Assembly (NCBI GenBank): GCA_023398575.1
Contig: JAEWSC010000075.1
Location: forward strand, 1 to 18,592
Direction of reading: 5' to 3'
From: Bacillota bacterium
GTDB taxonomy: Bacteria > Bacillota > Clostridia > Christensenellales > Aristaeellaceae
Length of the DNA stretch: 18,592 nucleotides
The position numbers were made by a program, and so were the translations under genes. Positions within the stretch are counted from its first letter, which is position 1; the number at the start of each line of letters is the position of its first letter. Of this stretch, positions 8,021 to 16,200 are shown piece by piece. The notes below the pieces were generated by a model. The model did no database searches and was not told the DNA's origin. It worked only from the letters and a program-made list of their open reading frames with translations.

Positions 8021-8953
8021 ATGGAGAAGACTCAGGAAAGAAAGCTTTCGAGGTCTCGCCACAGAGGGCTTGGGCAGATATATGGCATGCTTGCGCCAAA
8101 TCTAATTCTCTTCCTAATGATGTCGGTATATCCGGTCATCTGGGCGCTGCGCTACATGTTTTATGAGTATGATGGCCGCTATGTCGAAAAATTTGTTGGG
8201 GCAGCCAACTTTGTGCGCTTGTTTACCCGGGATCCAAAGTTCTGGATGGCAATCAAGACCACCTTTATATATGCAGGAGGTAAAATCCTTCTGGTTGTTC
8301 CGCTGGCCTTTGCGGTAGCGATTTTGCTCAATAAGCGCAAGCGCGTATATGGTGTGATACAGGCTGCCATATTTTCTCCCACTATCATGAGCTCGGCAGT
8401 GATGGCACTGGTGTTTTACCTGCTGTTCAACCTGTATAATGGGCAAATCAACAAATATTTGCTGGAGTCTGGGTTGATCGGGGCGCCATTGAACTGGCTG
8501 GGGAAGGATCTGGCGATTCTCACGGTCATTGTGGTGGCTGTATGGGGTGGACTGGGCAACTATATGGTGTATTTCCTGGCGGGTTTGCAGCAGGTACCAA
8601 TGGAAATGTATGAATCGGCGGACATCGACGGCGCAGGCCCACTTCGAAAAATGTTTTCCATCACACTGCCCATGCTCGGGCCAGTGCTCAAGACGATCCT
8701 GATGCTGGCTTTATTGGCAGGATTTCAGGATTTTCAAAGCATTATGGTAATGACCGGCGGTGGTCCTTTTGACCGGACCAATGTCATGTTTTTGTATATT
8801 TACAATCTGTACTATCCGGCGGCCGATCTGGCGGGCACATTTGTGCCACAGTATGGATATGGCGCCGCGGCTAGTATCGTTTGTGCAGGCATCATTGGCG
8901 CTATCACCATCGCCTATAACATTATCAGCAGAAAATTGGATGAAATCTATTGA
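8021..8953 (+). CDS. ABC sugar permease, LplB/UgpA type
   Basis: First of two inner-membrane permease subunits of the CUT1 importer, 310 residues. The ATG at 8021 is preferred to the GTG at 8015 because the GGAGGTG ribosome binding site (8009-8015) overlaps the GTG. About six transmembrane helices are visible (for example about 22-45, 83-104, 115-137, 166-186). The cytoplasmic EAA loop, which docks the ATPase, is at about 196-220 (EMYESADIDGAGPLRKMFSI then TLP). The N-terminus is basic, as in LplB-like subunits. The second permease starts 20 bases downstream. No ATPase gene lies in the operon; Firmicutes CUT1 systems usually borrow a shared MsmX-type ATPase encoded elsewhere. Confidence 0.93.
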   Translation: MEKTQERKLSRSRHRGLGQIYGMLAPNLILFLMMSVYPVIWALRYMFYEYDGRYVEKFVGAANFVRLFTRDPKFWMAIKTTFIYAGGKILLVVPLAFAVAILLNKRKRVYGVIQAAIFSPTIMSSAVMALVFYLLFNLYNGQINKYLLESGLIGAPLNWLGKDLAILTVIVVAVWGGLGNYMVYFLAGLQQVPMEMYESADIDGAGPLRKMFSITLPMLGPVLKTILMLALLAGFQDFQSIMVMTGGGPFDRTNVMFLYIYNLYYPAADLAGTFVPQYGYGAAASIVCAGIIGAITIAYNIISRKLDEIY

Positions 8954-8973
8954 TCTGGAAAGGAGGGTGCCTG

Positions 8974-9819
8974 ATGCGAAACAAAAAAAGAAACACGCCT
9001 GTACAGGTGATGAAATGGATCTTTTTGTCGATAATGGTAGTGTTTACGCTGTATCCGGTGATTTATGCACTGATCGGTTCGTTAAAAACGAACTTTGAAC
9101 TGACAAGCGGCAAAGCCTTCTTTCCTGAGCAGTGGCATTTTTCCAACTACGCCGATGCCTTTACCAAAGGAAATTTCGGCCTGTATACCATCAACAGCAT
9201 CATTGTTGCTATAACGGTGACCCTGCTGGCGTTAGTCTCCACCTCGATGGCAGGCTATCTTCTGGCAAGGCATGATTTTCCAGGGAAAAAACTGATTATG
9301 GGCATGTATATGGCTTTTATGTTTATCGCATTGGGGTCTGTAACACTGTTTCCCATCTATGTTCTTCTTCGCGCGCTAGGGCTGACCAATGGTCTTTTGG
9401 GCATGTCCTTGGCCATTACCGGTGGTCAGACTAGCAATGTGCTGCTCATTATGAGCTTTACGAAAAGCATTCCAAAAGAATTGGATGAGGCCGCGTATAT
9501 TGATGGCTGCAGCTTCTTCCAGGTGTATTGCCGCATCATCATCCATCTGATCAAGCCGGTGCTCGGTGTAGTGGCGCTGTTCTCCTTCCGCCTGGCATGG
9601 AATAATTATCTGATTCCCTTGGTCATGTCCATCGGAAAGCCTGCGCTGCGTACGCTGACTGTTGGCGTGGTGCAGCTGAAATATTCCAGCAATGCTGCTG
9701 CGGAATGGCATATTATGTTGGCCGGCGCCTCCATAGCGCTGCTGCCTGTACTCCTTGTCTATTTGCTTGCCAATAAGCAGTTCATTGCCGGCCTCACTGC
9801 TGGTGGTGTGAAAGGATAA
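8974..9819 (+). CDS. ABC sugar permease, AraQ/UgpE type
   Basis: Second permease subunit, 281 residues, forming a heterodimer with the product of the gene just upstream. The ATG at 8974 has AAGGAGG at 8959-8966. The protein has the expected six-helix pattern: an N-terminal helix at about 13-36, a short periplasmic stretch with the family-typical FSNYADAF, helices near 74-95, 107-130, 140-162 and 194-212, and a last helix followed by a conserved QFIAGLTAGGVKG tail. The EAA loop is at about 169-195 (KELDEAAYIDGCSFFQVYCR). The C-terminal GLTAGGVKG ending is characteristic of MalG/AraQ-like subunits. The lyase gene begins 4 bases after the stop, so the genes are co-transcribed. Confidence 0.93.
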   Translation: MRNKKRNTPVQVMKWIFLSIMVVFTLYPVIYALIGSLKTNFELTSGKAFFPEQWHFSNYADAFTKGNFGLYTINSIIVAITVTLLALVSTSMAGYLLARHDFPGKKLIMGMYMAFMFIALGSVTLFPIYVLLRALGLTNGLLGMSLAITGGQTSNVLLIMSFTKSIPKELDEAAYIDGCSFFQVYCRIIIHLIKPVLGVVALFSFRLAWNNYLIPLVMSIGKPALRTLTVGVVQLKYSSNAAAEWHIMLAGASIALLPVLLVYLLANKQFIAGLTAGGVKG

Positions 9820-9823
9820 TAGC

Positions 9824-11836
9824 ATGCTGCAATTCAGCCAGGAAGAGATTTTCCGCCTTCGAATGAAAGCGCAAGCGGATAAAACGTTTGTTCATACGCT
9901 TATGCGCGACGTGGAGCCAATGAAGCAGCATTTGCTGATCCCTAAAACAGGCATCGCTACCTGGGAAGGATTTTATGCTTGCCCCAAGGATTCGGTGCGC
10001 CTGACCTTCCGGCTGGATCAACCGCACAGGCATCTGTGCCCCGTCTGTCAAAGGGAGTGGGAAGGCGATATATATGACGGCGCATGGTGGCGGATTGTCA
10101 ACCGAATAGCCAGCGATTCCTGTTACAAAGCTGCGTTGGTGTATCTGCTCACCGGGGATAGGGCCTATTTTTCACATGCCAAAGCAGTGCTGATGGAATA
10201 CGCTCTTTATTACCCGGAATATGAGATTCATGGCGGTATTCCTTACAATAATCCCGGCAAGGCGAATGCACAAACCTTGTGTGACGCCGTCTGGATTCGC
10301 GGGCTACTGCAGGGATATGATATCATCCAGGATGTATTGGAGGAAGATGAACAGCAGTTTATCACGGCCAATTTATTTGAAATTGCCGGCGATTTTTTTA
10401 AGCGGTACAGATCCAATCAAATTCATAATCATGAGTGCATTGCCGATGCCACTGCGGCCATGTTGGGATTTTTGCTGGACCGCGAGGATTTGATAGCATT
10501 TGGCATATATGAGCAATATGGCCTCCGGTATCAATTGGAGCATGGCGTTCTGGCAGACGGATTTTGGTTTGAGGGAACTACCAGCTATCACTTTTACGCC
10601 ATGGAGCAATTTATGGCATATGAGCTTTTCGCCCGAAATACATCCCATAGCTTTTTGAATGACGCGCGCTTTTTGGAGATACTGCGGTTTCCCGTAAATA
10701 TACTGATGCCCGGCGGAAGGATACCGCTGCTCAACGATATTGGCGGTGTTCAGAATCTTTTTCACGGCAAGGAAAGTATCTATGAATTAGCGCAGGCCGT
10801 ACACCCCTGTGAGGAATTCCGTTTTATTCTCAGCCGCTGCTATGAAGGGCGGGAACGCAGCAACTTGTTTGCATTTTTGTATGGCTGCGAAAATCTGAAA
10901 AGGCTGAACCAATGGCCGCAAACACCATACCATAGCAAGGATGGCTCCGGACTGACGACCATGTATGGGCCGGAAGGCCGTTTCCTGCTTGTCAAGCACG
11001 CACCCTTTGGCGGCGAGCACGATCACTATGACCGGCTCGGCATCCTGTTTGCCGCGTTGGGTAAAGATGTGCTGCCGGATATGGGTACTTGCCCCTACGG
11101 CGCGCCGCTGCATTATGCTTATTACAAAAATACAGGCGCGCACAATACTGTCTGTCTGAATGGAAAGAACCAGCCTCCGGCCAACTGCAGGGTGCATGCA
11201 TACGAGTTGAAAAATGATCACACTTTTCTGGATGTATCCGTGACATGGGATGACAATTACAAGCCTCTTGACTCCTTTACCATCGTACAGTGGGACGCCA
11301 AAGCATATAAAGGGGCAAGTATACGCCGCAGGATCCATTGGTATGGCGATTTTTTTGTGGACATCGTGGAAGTATCTTCTTCCGTTGAAACCGATATTGA
11401 TTGCATCCTGCATGTCCGCGGGCAGCGCTTAAGGCCGCATGGTGATGCATTTGTACATTCGCCCTGGGGGAAAGAGCCGCCCTACTGCTATCTCACAGAT
11501 GCGCAGAAAACAACTTCCAGGGTACAGCGCTGGGATTGTGGCGACGGCATTCGGTTTGATCTGCGTCTGCTGGCGCCAGACAAGGATCTTGGCCTATATG
11601 CCATGCAGGGGTTTGACAATCCTTCGGATACAATGCTATCTTATCTAATTCAGCGTGTGTGTGCCACAAAGGCTTTATTCATCCAGGTCTGTGAAGCATA
11701 CGGAGATAAAGGGCCCGCCATATACGATGCATATTATGACAGCAGCCTGCACATGGTTGTCGTCCAGCGATCGGATGGGCAGATTGCTCAGTTACTGGTC
11801 CTTTCTGGCGAGGGAGAGGTATCGGAAAACCGGTAA
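9824..11836 (+). CDS. Heparinase II/III-family polysaccharide lyase
   Basis: Large enzyme of 670 residues without signal peptide, so likely cytoplasmic and acting on imported oligosaccharides by beta-elimination at a uronic acid. AAAGGA (9811-9816), overlapping the end of the permease gene, is its ribosome binding site. The N-terminal half is alpha-helical (toroid type) and contains candidate catalytic residues in NQIHNHECIADAT (H201, H203) and EGTTSYHFYAMEQF (Y255, H256, Y258). The C-terminal half is the Heparinase_II/III beta-sandwich, with GGEHDHYDRLGILFAALGKD (H399, H401), the DMGT motif, and NTGAHNTVCLNG (H440). C53, C72 and C75 (HLCPVC) may form a metal site. The exact PL family (PL12, 15, 17, 21 or another) and substrate cannot be set by eye. 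It closes the operon; I see no clear terminator after it. Confidence 0.9.
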   Translation: MLQFSQEEIFRLRMKAQADKTFVHTLMRDVEPMKQHLLIPKTGIATWEGFYACPKDSVRLTFRLDQPHRHLCPVCQREWEGDIYDGAWWRIVNRIASDSCYKAALVYLLTGDRAYFSHAKAVLMEYALYYPEYEIHGGIPYNNPGKANAQTLCDAVWIRGLLQGYDIIQDVLEEDEQQFITANLFEIAGDFFKRYRSNQIHNHECIADATAAMLGFLLDREDLIAFGIYEQYGLRYQLEHGVLADGFWFEGTTSYHFYAMEQFMAYELFARNTSHSFLNDARFLEILRFPVNILMPGGRIPLLNDIGGVQNLFHGKESIYELAQAVHPCEEFRFILSRCYEGRERSNLFAFLYGCENLKRLNQWPQTPYHSKDGSGLTTMYGPEGRFLLVKHAPFGGEHDHYDRLGILFAALGKDVLPDMGTCPYGAPLHYAYYKNTGAHNTVCLNGKNQPPANCRVHAYELKNDHTFLDVSVTWDDNYKPLDSFTIVQWDAKAYKGASIRRRIHWYGDFFVDIVEVSSSVETDIDCILHVRGQRLRPHGDAFVHSPWGKEPPYCYLTDAQKTTSRVQRWDCGDGIRFDLRLLAPDKDLGLYAMQGFDNPSDTMLSYLIQRVCATKALFIQVCEAYGDKGPAIYDAYYDSSLHMVVVQRSDGQIAQLLVLSGEGEVSENR

Positions 11837-12030
11837 GGCCGGGAAGTTCATTTCAGGAATGGATATTCGTTTATTGTAAGAGCAGCGCGGTAGTTTAATA
11901 TGTTGATGAGCAGTGACGCGATACGATGTTTAAATTACATGTACAGTCATATCCGGATCATTGAAGTAGCTTCCAAAAGTTAGACAAAAAGGCGAGTTAG
12001 GCAACCAGGAGAGCGTATCGTTTACCTCTA
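11837..12030. other. Gene-free stretch after the lyase gene
   Basis: I see no gene, strong hairpin or terminator in these 194 bases. The text around 11970-12000 has the feel of degraded insertion-sequence sequence, but no terminal repeat or transposase motif supports that. Confidence 0.4.
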
Positions 12031-12213
12031 GTGCAAAATCGTAATTGGAGTAAAAATCGGAGTATGAAATAAATATAATTATATAAATAAAAACGTAAAA
12101 GGCTTCTGCAATTTTTCCAAAAACACTTGAAACACTCAAAAGGCATCGAAGGAAAAACGATCATACTGCCGGCATATACCCTTTTTGAATTCGGGGATTT
12201 TTGCGTGATATCC
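12031..12213. repeat. Diverged repeat A1 (copy of 17631-17842)
   Basis: This stretch and 17631-17842 share an ordered set of blocks: AAAATCGTAA near the start, an A/T-rich run of ATATAA words, GCTTCT then TTTTTCCAAAAACACTTGAA, ACTCAAAAG, ATACCC then CTTTGAATTCG (one base different), and TTTTTGCGTGATA at the end. Copy A is about 30 bases shorter in the middle. The A/T-rich words and repeated AAAACACTTRA boxes look like recombinase arm-binding sites; that function is inferred. Confidence 0.7.
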
Positions 12214-12219
12214 ACCCCG

Positions 12220-12551
12220 TACATGGTAGTAAGGTGACGGAGAAATAATCGCCCCTGAGCCCTGTCTTCCGTAGGTAAACAAAAACGAAGGACCTGCATT
12301 CCGTTTAAGACCCATCCACATCCTTGCAGGGGCTCCGGGCGGAAATACCGATTCTTCGCCATGAGTGTGCATCCCGGCATTAATGTTGTCAAGCAAGCCA
12401 ATGGTCGGTACCCACCACTTACATAATCAGATGAGAAGGACACAGGCCGACAGAAGGTCACGCCTGTGTTACACCGGATTGCGCGAGCCTCACCTCCCAG
12501 TTTCCAAGTTGCGAAAATGTAGTTCTCTGCCCGGTCGTTCAGCCCAGGCTC
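12220..12551. ncRNA. Candidate structured RNA, strand undetermined
   Basis: Several nested inverted repeats can be paired by eye. CATGG (12224-12228) with CCATG (12359-12363) encloses a helix of CGCCC plus GAGCCC (12250-12262) with GGGCTC plus GGGCG (12330-12341). That helix in turn encloses two side hairpins: CTTC/GT (12266-12272) with ACGAAG (12285-12290), and CTGCA (12294-12298) with TGCAG (12325-12329), giving a three-way junction. Next come ACACAGGC (12440-12447) with GCCTGTGT (12462-12469), extended by GAC/GTC, and GAGCCT (12485-12490) with AGGCTC (12546-12551). The block lies in module A only. Long minus-strand frames cross it but resemble no protein I know. RNA function is inferred from folding potential alone. 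Confidence 0.35.
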
Positions 12552-12597
12552 CAGGTATTTACCCCTACTCATGAAGAACAACACAATTTTGCATTAA

Positions 12598-12670
12598 GTG
12601 ACCACTGAACCCAATTTTGGATTTGGTAATCGCCTTTAGCACTATTCGGAGCATGTCAGGTAATGGTCAT
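12598..12670. other. Long bulged hairpin
   Basis: TGACCA (12599-12604) plus CTGA (12605-12608) pairs with TCAG (12656-12659) and, after a four-base bulge, TGGTCA (12664-12669), a 10-bp stem. A G-T pair extends it by one base. The enclosed loop carries a small CCAATTTTGG hairpin. It may be a further domain of the structured block starting at 12220. No gene is visible here. Confidence 0.4.
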
Positions 12671-12714
12671 AACGTAACACTGCGTCCTGATCTCCATAAT
12701 CCCAAAATAGTTAT

Positions 12715-12850
12715 TGATCCCGTGCCTGTGGGTCGTTGCCGCTCATTAAAAGGCGGCTTCTAATGCCACAAAAGGCCCGTTTTTTTGGCCGTACCTAGAT
12801 TTTGCCCTTGTAAAGATTTCAAAAAAGGAATTTTCTCTATAAAACGGGCG
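12715..12850. other. Cluster of hairpins with a T run
   Basis: Three structures follow each other: GATCCC/GGGTC around 12715-12734, GCCGC/GCGGC around 12738-12757, and a perfect 9-bp pairing of GCCCGTTTT (12775-12783) with AAAACGGGC (12841-12849) around a 57-base loop. A T7 run at 12780-12786 is inside that last structure. No gene is visible. The cluster may form the end of the structured region. Confidence 0.4.
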
Positions 12851-12885
12851 ATAGTGAGGTTCGAAAAGCTTCAGCATACAGAATA

Positions 12886-13035
12886 ATGACCACCCCTAGG
12901 GTGTATGTGCGGCCTACGGGCCACCTTGTGAAAGTTGATGGGGGAATATATCGTATTGGAGAGTTACCCTGCTGGTTCGGCCCCTTTAAATTTCCAGGCT
13001 GTTATCCATCAGGGGTATGCTTGTGCCTTTTGTAG
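12886..13035 (+). CDS. Possible 49-residue peptide, conserved motif in both modules
   Basis: The frame opens at ATG 12886 and ends at TAG 13033-13035. It contains HLVKVDGGIY, then LPCWFGPF. The same peptide pieces (HLVKVDGGVF, LPCWFGPF) occur in the matching module at 17999-18067. Between the copies several differences fall at third codon positions without changing the residue: GGG/GGA, GGA/GGG, TGC/TGT, CCC/CCT. This is weak evidence for selection on protein. Against it, no good ribosome binding site precedes the ATG, and a CACCC/GGGTG hairpin covers the first codons. The protein matches nothing I recognise. It could instead be part of a conserved RNA or a decayed gene. Confidence 0.3.
   Translation: MTTPRVYVRPTGHLVKVDGGIYRIGELPCWFGPFKFPGCYPSGVCLCLL
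12922..12988 (+). repeat. Repeat A2 (copy of 17999-18067)
   Basis: The first 20 bases (12922-12941) are identical to 17999-18018. A later block of 20 bases (12964-12983) matches 18041-18060 with one difference. The middle is diverged but the same length, and GGGG/CCCC (copy A) versus AGGG/CCCT (copy B) pairing across the unit is kept. Confidence 0.85.
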
Positions 13036-13214
13036 CCGCTCAAAGGGATGCTGAATGACTACACCCCCTATGCAGTGGCTGGCGTGTTCTATTGTGGTAT
13101 CCCTCTTGGTCTACGACCCTTACCGGTGTGATATGTGAACATGGGGGATGTGGATACATAAGCAATACATTGCCAATCCTGCAGGCTCGGTCTTTTTTAG
13201 ATTGACAAAGAACG
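13036..13214. other. Upstream region of the Big_2 protein gene
   Basis: I see no gene in this 179-base stretch. It ends in a T6 run at about 13193-13198 followed by TTGACA at 13202-13207, a consensus -35. The best downstream match to a -10 is TATCAT at 13224-13229, 16 bases away. This is a plausible promoter for the Big_2 gene. Confidence 0.4.
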
Positions 13215-13229
13215 ATGAAAACAATATCA
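13202..13229 (+). promoter_or_regulatory. Predicted promoter of the Big_2 protein gene
   Basis: TTGACA (13202-13207) is a perfect -35. TATCAT (13224-13229) is an acceptable -10 at 16 bases spacing, some 35 bases before the start codon at 13265. The palindrome CCAATATTGG just downstream (about 13234-13243) could be an operator. Confidence 0.45.
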
Positions 13230-13268
13230 TATTACCAATATTGGTTTAAATTGGAGCGTGCAATATGA
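13215..13268 (+). other. Short upstream frame overlapping the Big_2 start (ATGA)
   Basis: A 17-codon frame (MKTISYYQYWFKLERAI) ends in TGA overlapping the ATG of the Big_2 gene as ATGA, the layout of translational coupling. The Big_2 ribosome binding site TTGGAG lies inside it. A related stretch at 17946-17996 reads LKTIYSQYYF in the same frame. No good ribosome binding site precedes the short frame, and the predicted promoter -10 overlaps it, so it may not be translated. Confidence 0.25.
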
Positions 13269-16200
13269 CTGCTGCTAAACGGCTATTGGCTCTGGTTCTA
13301 TGCCTGCTGGTGATGACAACTCCATTTCATGGCGTGCAAGCAACAGAGGAAGCGCCAACGCCAACAAGCGAAGCGGTAGAAGTAACCCCTACACCTACAA
13401 TAGAGGTGTCTGAGCCTACGCTCTTACCGGAGGAGCCTTTGCCAACCCCCGCCGTGGAACTGTCTGCCCCAGCCCCCATGGCTGAAAAGTCTATGTCCAT
13501 GATGGGAGGCGTCTCCCTTGCATCCACCTTCACAGTAAACCGGAACGAAACAATCCCGCTGCAAATTAATTACAACCAATACGGCGCAACGTGGAGTGTT
13601 AGCGACTCATCCATACTCCAAATCAAAAAGACATCATCAGTGGTTATTACCATTGGTTCTGATACTTACATTTCATACGGCGTAGACATTATGGGCCTAA
13701 AGACCGGCTCTGCTGATGTTTATTTCGTTAGTGCCGGCGGCACAACTGTTTCCAGCTGCACAGTTACTGTAAGCACGCCCATTACAGCATTTACGCTTCC
13801 CAAAGCAGAAGGGTATTTGCCGCTTGGTGAAAGTGAAAATCTTGCTGTGACTATTACGCCAGCTGATGCTGACATACTGGGTGTAACATGGAGCAGCAGC
13901 AATACAGAAGTAGCTGAGGTAGATCAAAGCGGGCACATCACTTCAAAAGCAACAGGTGACGCGATTATCACCGTTATCTCTGACGATGGGATTCACAGCG
14001 CACAATATACCGTACATGTGATTCGCCCTACAAGCAGCATTGATGTCACGAATCCAAGCATTCAGCTAACCAGCAGAACGCAAGCTGTCACTATCAACGC
14101 AACCGCATATCCCCTTGACGCCACCAATCGGACCCTCACCTTTCAAAGCAGCAATACAAGCATCATCACGGTGAACGGCAGCGGCACGTTAACTGCCTGC
14201 GGCAACGGGGATGCCACCATCACTATACGCTCGGTTGATGGTTTTTCAACTGCCCAGGCAAACGTAAACGTATATGGACTGGTGGAAAGCATTAGTGCTG
14301 ATAAAAGCAATGTTGAGTTTACACGCGCAGGGCAGACAAGTAAGGTAACCGCTGCTGTAGCACCTGCCAACGCATTGGTCAAGGATATTGCTTGGAGCAG
14401 TGATAATAGCTGCATTGCAACAGTAGATAGCAACGGCCTGATTACAGCAGTGGGCGCAGGCAGCACCGTTGTACACGCAACGGCTGTAGATGGCGGCATA
14501 CAGAAGGATATTCAGGTAAAGGTGCTGCCACTGCTTACTGTATCGTTTTACAAGTTAGAGAGCTATAACGGACACTCCATCAACAGAAGCCAACTGTTTC
14601 CGGACGTAAAACTGGCATATGGTGAGGAATATACGCTGCCAACCCCTACCATTGCAGGGTATGCTTTCGTAAATTGGTATAAAGAATTTGATTACCACTT
14701 CGGTGAGTACAGGTATCCGATCTATGACAACAAAATTACAAACACTTCTACTAGCGAAAGCGGCGCGGCTTCGGACCTTTACGCCAAGTTTGAGCCTATA
14801 CATGTAAGCGGAATTAGCATAACTCATTTTTCTCTATCATCAGGTTATGGATACTATGAGGCATCTGCATCGGCCAGAATATATCCAGATAACGTGGCTG
14901 ATGGGAGATATGTGGTTACATCAAGCAACCCAAGCGTTCTCCAATCTACGGGCTTTGGAGTTTGGAACAGCAATGGCGGAGGTGTTGGCGGATCATTTAG
15001 TGTTGTCGGGCCGGGAACAACCACCATCACATTTCAAACGTTAGATGGCGGATACACAGCTTCAAAAGAAGTAACAATTGCCTGGGACCCCACACTCAGC
15101 GTTTATTATGAACTCAATCCGCTTAACCCTACGTTTGACTGGGGCCTCTATTTATCTGGCTCCATTAAGCTGGTGTATCCCAACTATGCAGGAGCAACCA
15201 GGTATTATTTATATATCAATGACACTAAAGGCAATTCAACAGTGATGACCCTTGATCCAGCAAGTGGGGCATATGTGGATTCAGGCTGGGGCGGCTTTGT
15301 GCCAGGTGAATACTACACATACAGGCTTCAGGTATTCTTTGGACCATTAAACTGGACTAAGATCAGCGATCCATTTAACGTTTATGTGCCAGAAACGATA
15401 TCACCGCCTACACCGCCACCGCAGAATACGATAACACCTATTCTTACAACACCCCCGCCTTCGCTTTACACCCCACCACCTGTGTATACGCAGCCGCCCG
15501 TTATCACATACCCACCTATAGTGACCCTTGTCCCAACGCCAATACCTACCGCGACCCCGCTGCCGCAACAAGTTGTGATAAGCCATGGCGGCCTTACCAT
15601 AGGGGCAGGCCAAGGTTCTGATATACTAAAGGCAGCTATATATCCCGCTGAATCGAATACAACAGTATACTGGTCAAGCACCAACCCTGGCGTTGTGTCG
15701 GTCAATGAAAACGGATTTATATATGGCAATGCCGTAGGCATGGCTATCATAAGGGCATCCGCCGTCAACGGATTGTATCAAGACTGCTATGTGTCGGTGG
15801 TCAAACCTGGCAAAGGTGTTGTGGGGATCTCCCTATCCAAAGCACATGTAGCAATTGATGAAGGCAAGAAAGCATCTATCTCCGCAAGGCTTAATCCTAG
15901 GTCGCCTCAAAACAAAACGGTCACCTGGTCTTCCTCTGACCCCAACATTGCATCGGTAAGCAAAGGGATGATCATTGGCCATTCCCCGGGTACGGTTGTG
16001 ATTACGGCAACAGCATCCAGCGGTGTTGCCGCTCAATGCACTGTAGTCATCAGGTCTCTGGCAGTATCCCAAGTAGTGATGAGGAAAGGCTATCTGGCTG
16101 TGGATGAAGGAAAGAAAACATCCCTATCCGCATCTGTACTGCCCAGGAATGCAAGAAACAAAACTTTGTCCTGGTCATCCAGCGATCCTTCCATTGCCAG

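Noticed and set aside
9824..11836. Assigning the lyase to alginate or heparin
   Set aside because: Family-level motifs are visible but substrate cannot be read from them without a PL-family search.
12136..12396. Minus-strand frame of 86 codons over the structured block
   Set aside because: It overlaps the previous frame, has no known domain, and its module B counterpart contains stops. Folding potential explains the region better.
11997..12584. Long minus-strand open frame of 195 codons
   Set aside because: It has no ribosome binding site and no recognisable domain, and it crosses repeat A1 and the nested inverted repeats. The matching stretch of module B is broken by stops in this frame. 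More likely a chance frame over non-coding DNA.
12421..12600. Possible group II intron
   Set aside because: I looked for a domain V hairpin and the GUGYG 5' end and found neither, and there is no reverse transcriptase gene.
15401..15768. Minus-strand frames within the Big_2 gene linker
   Set aside because: They are shadows of the proline-threonine-rich coding region on the opposite strand.
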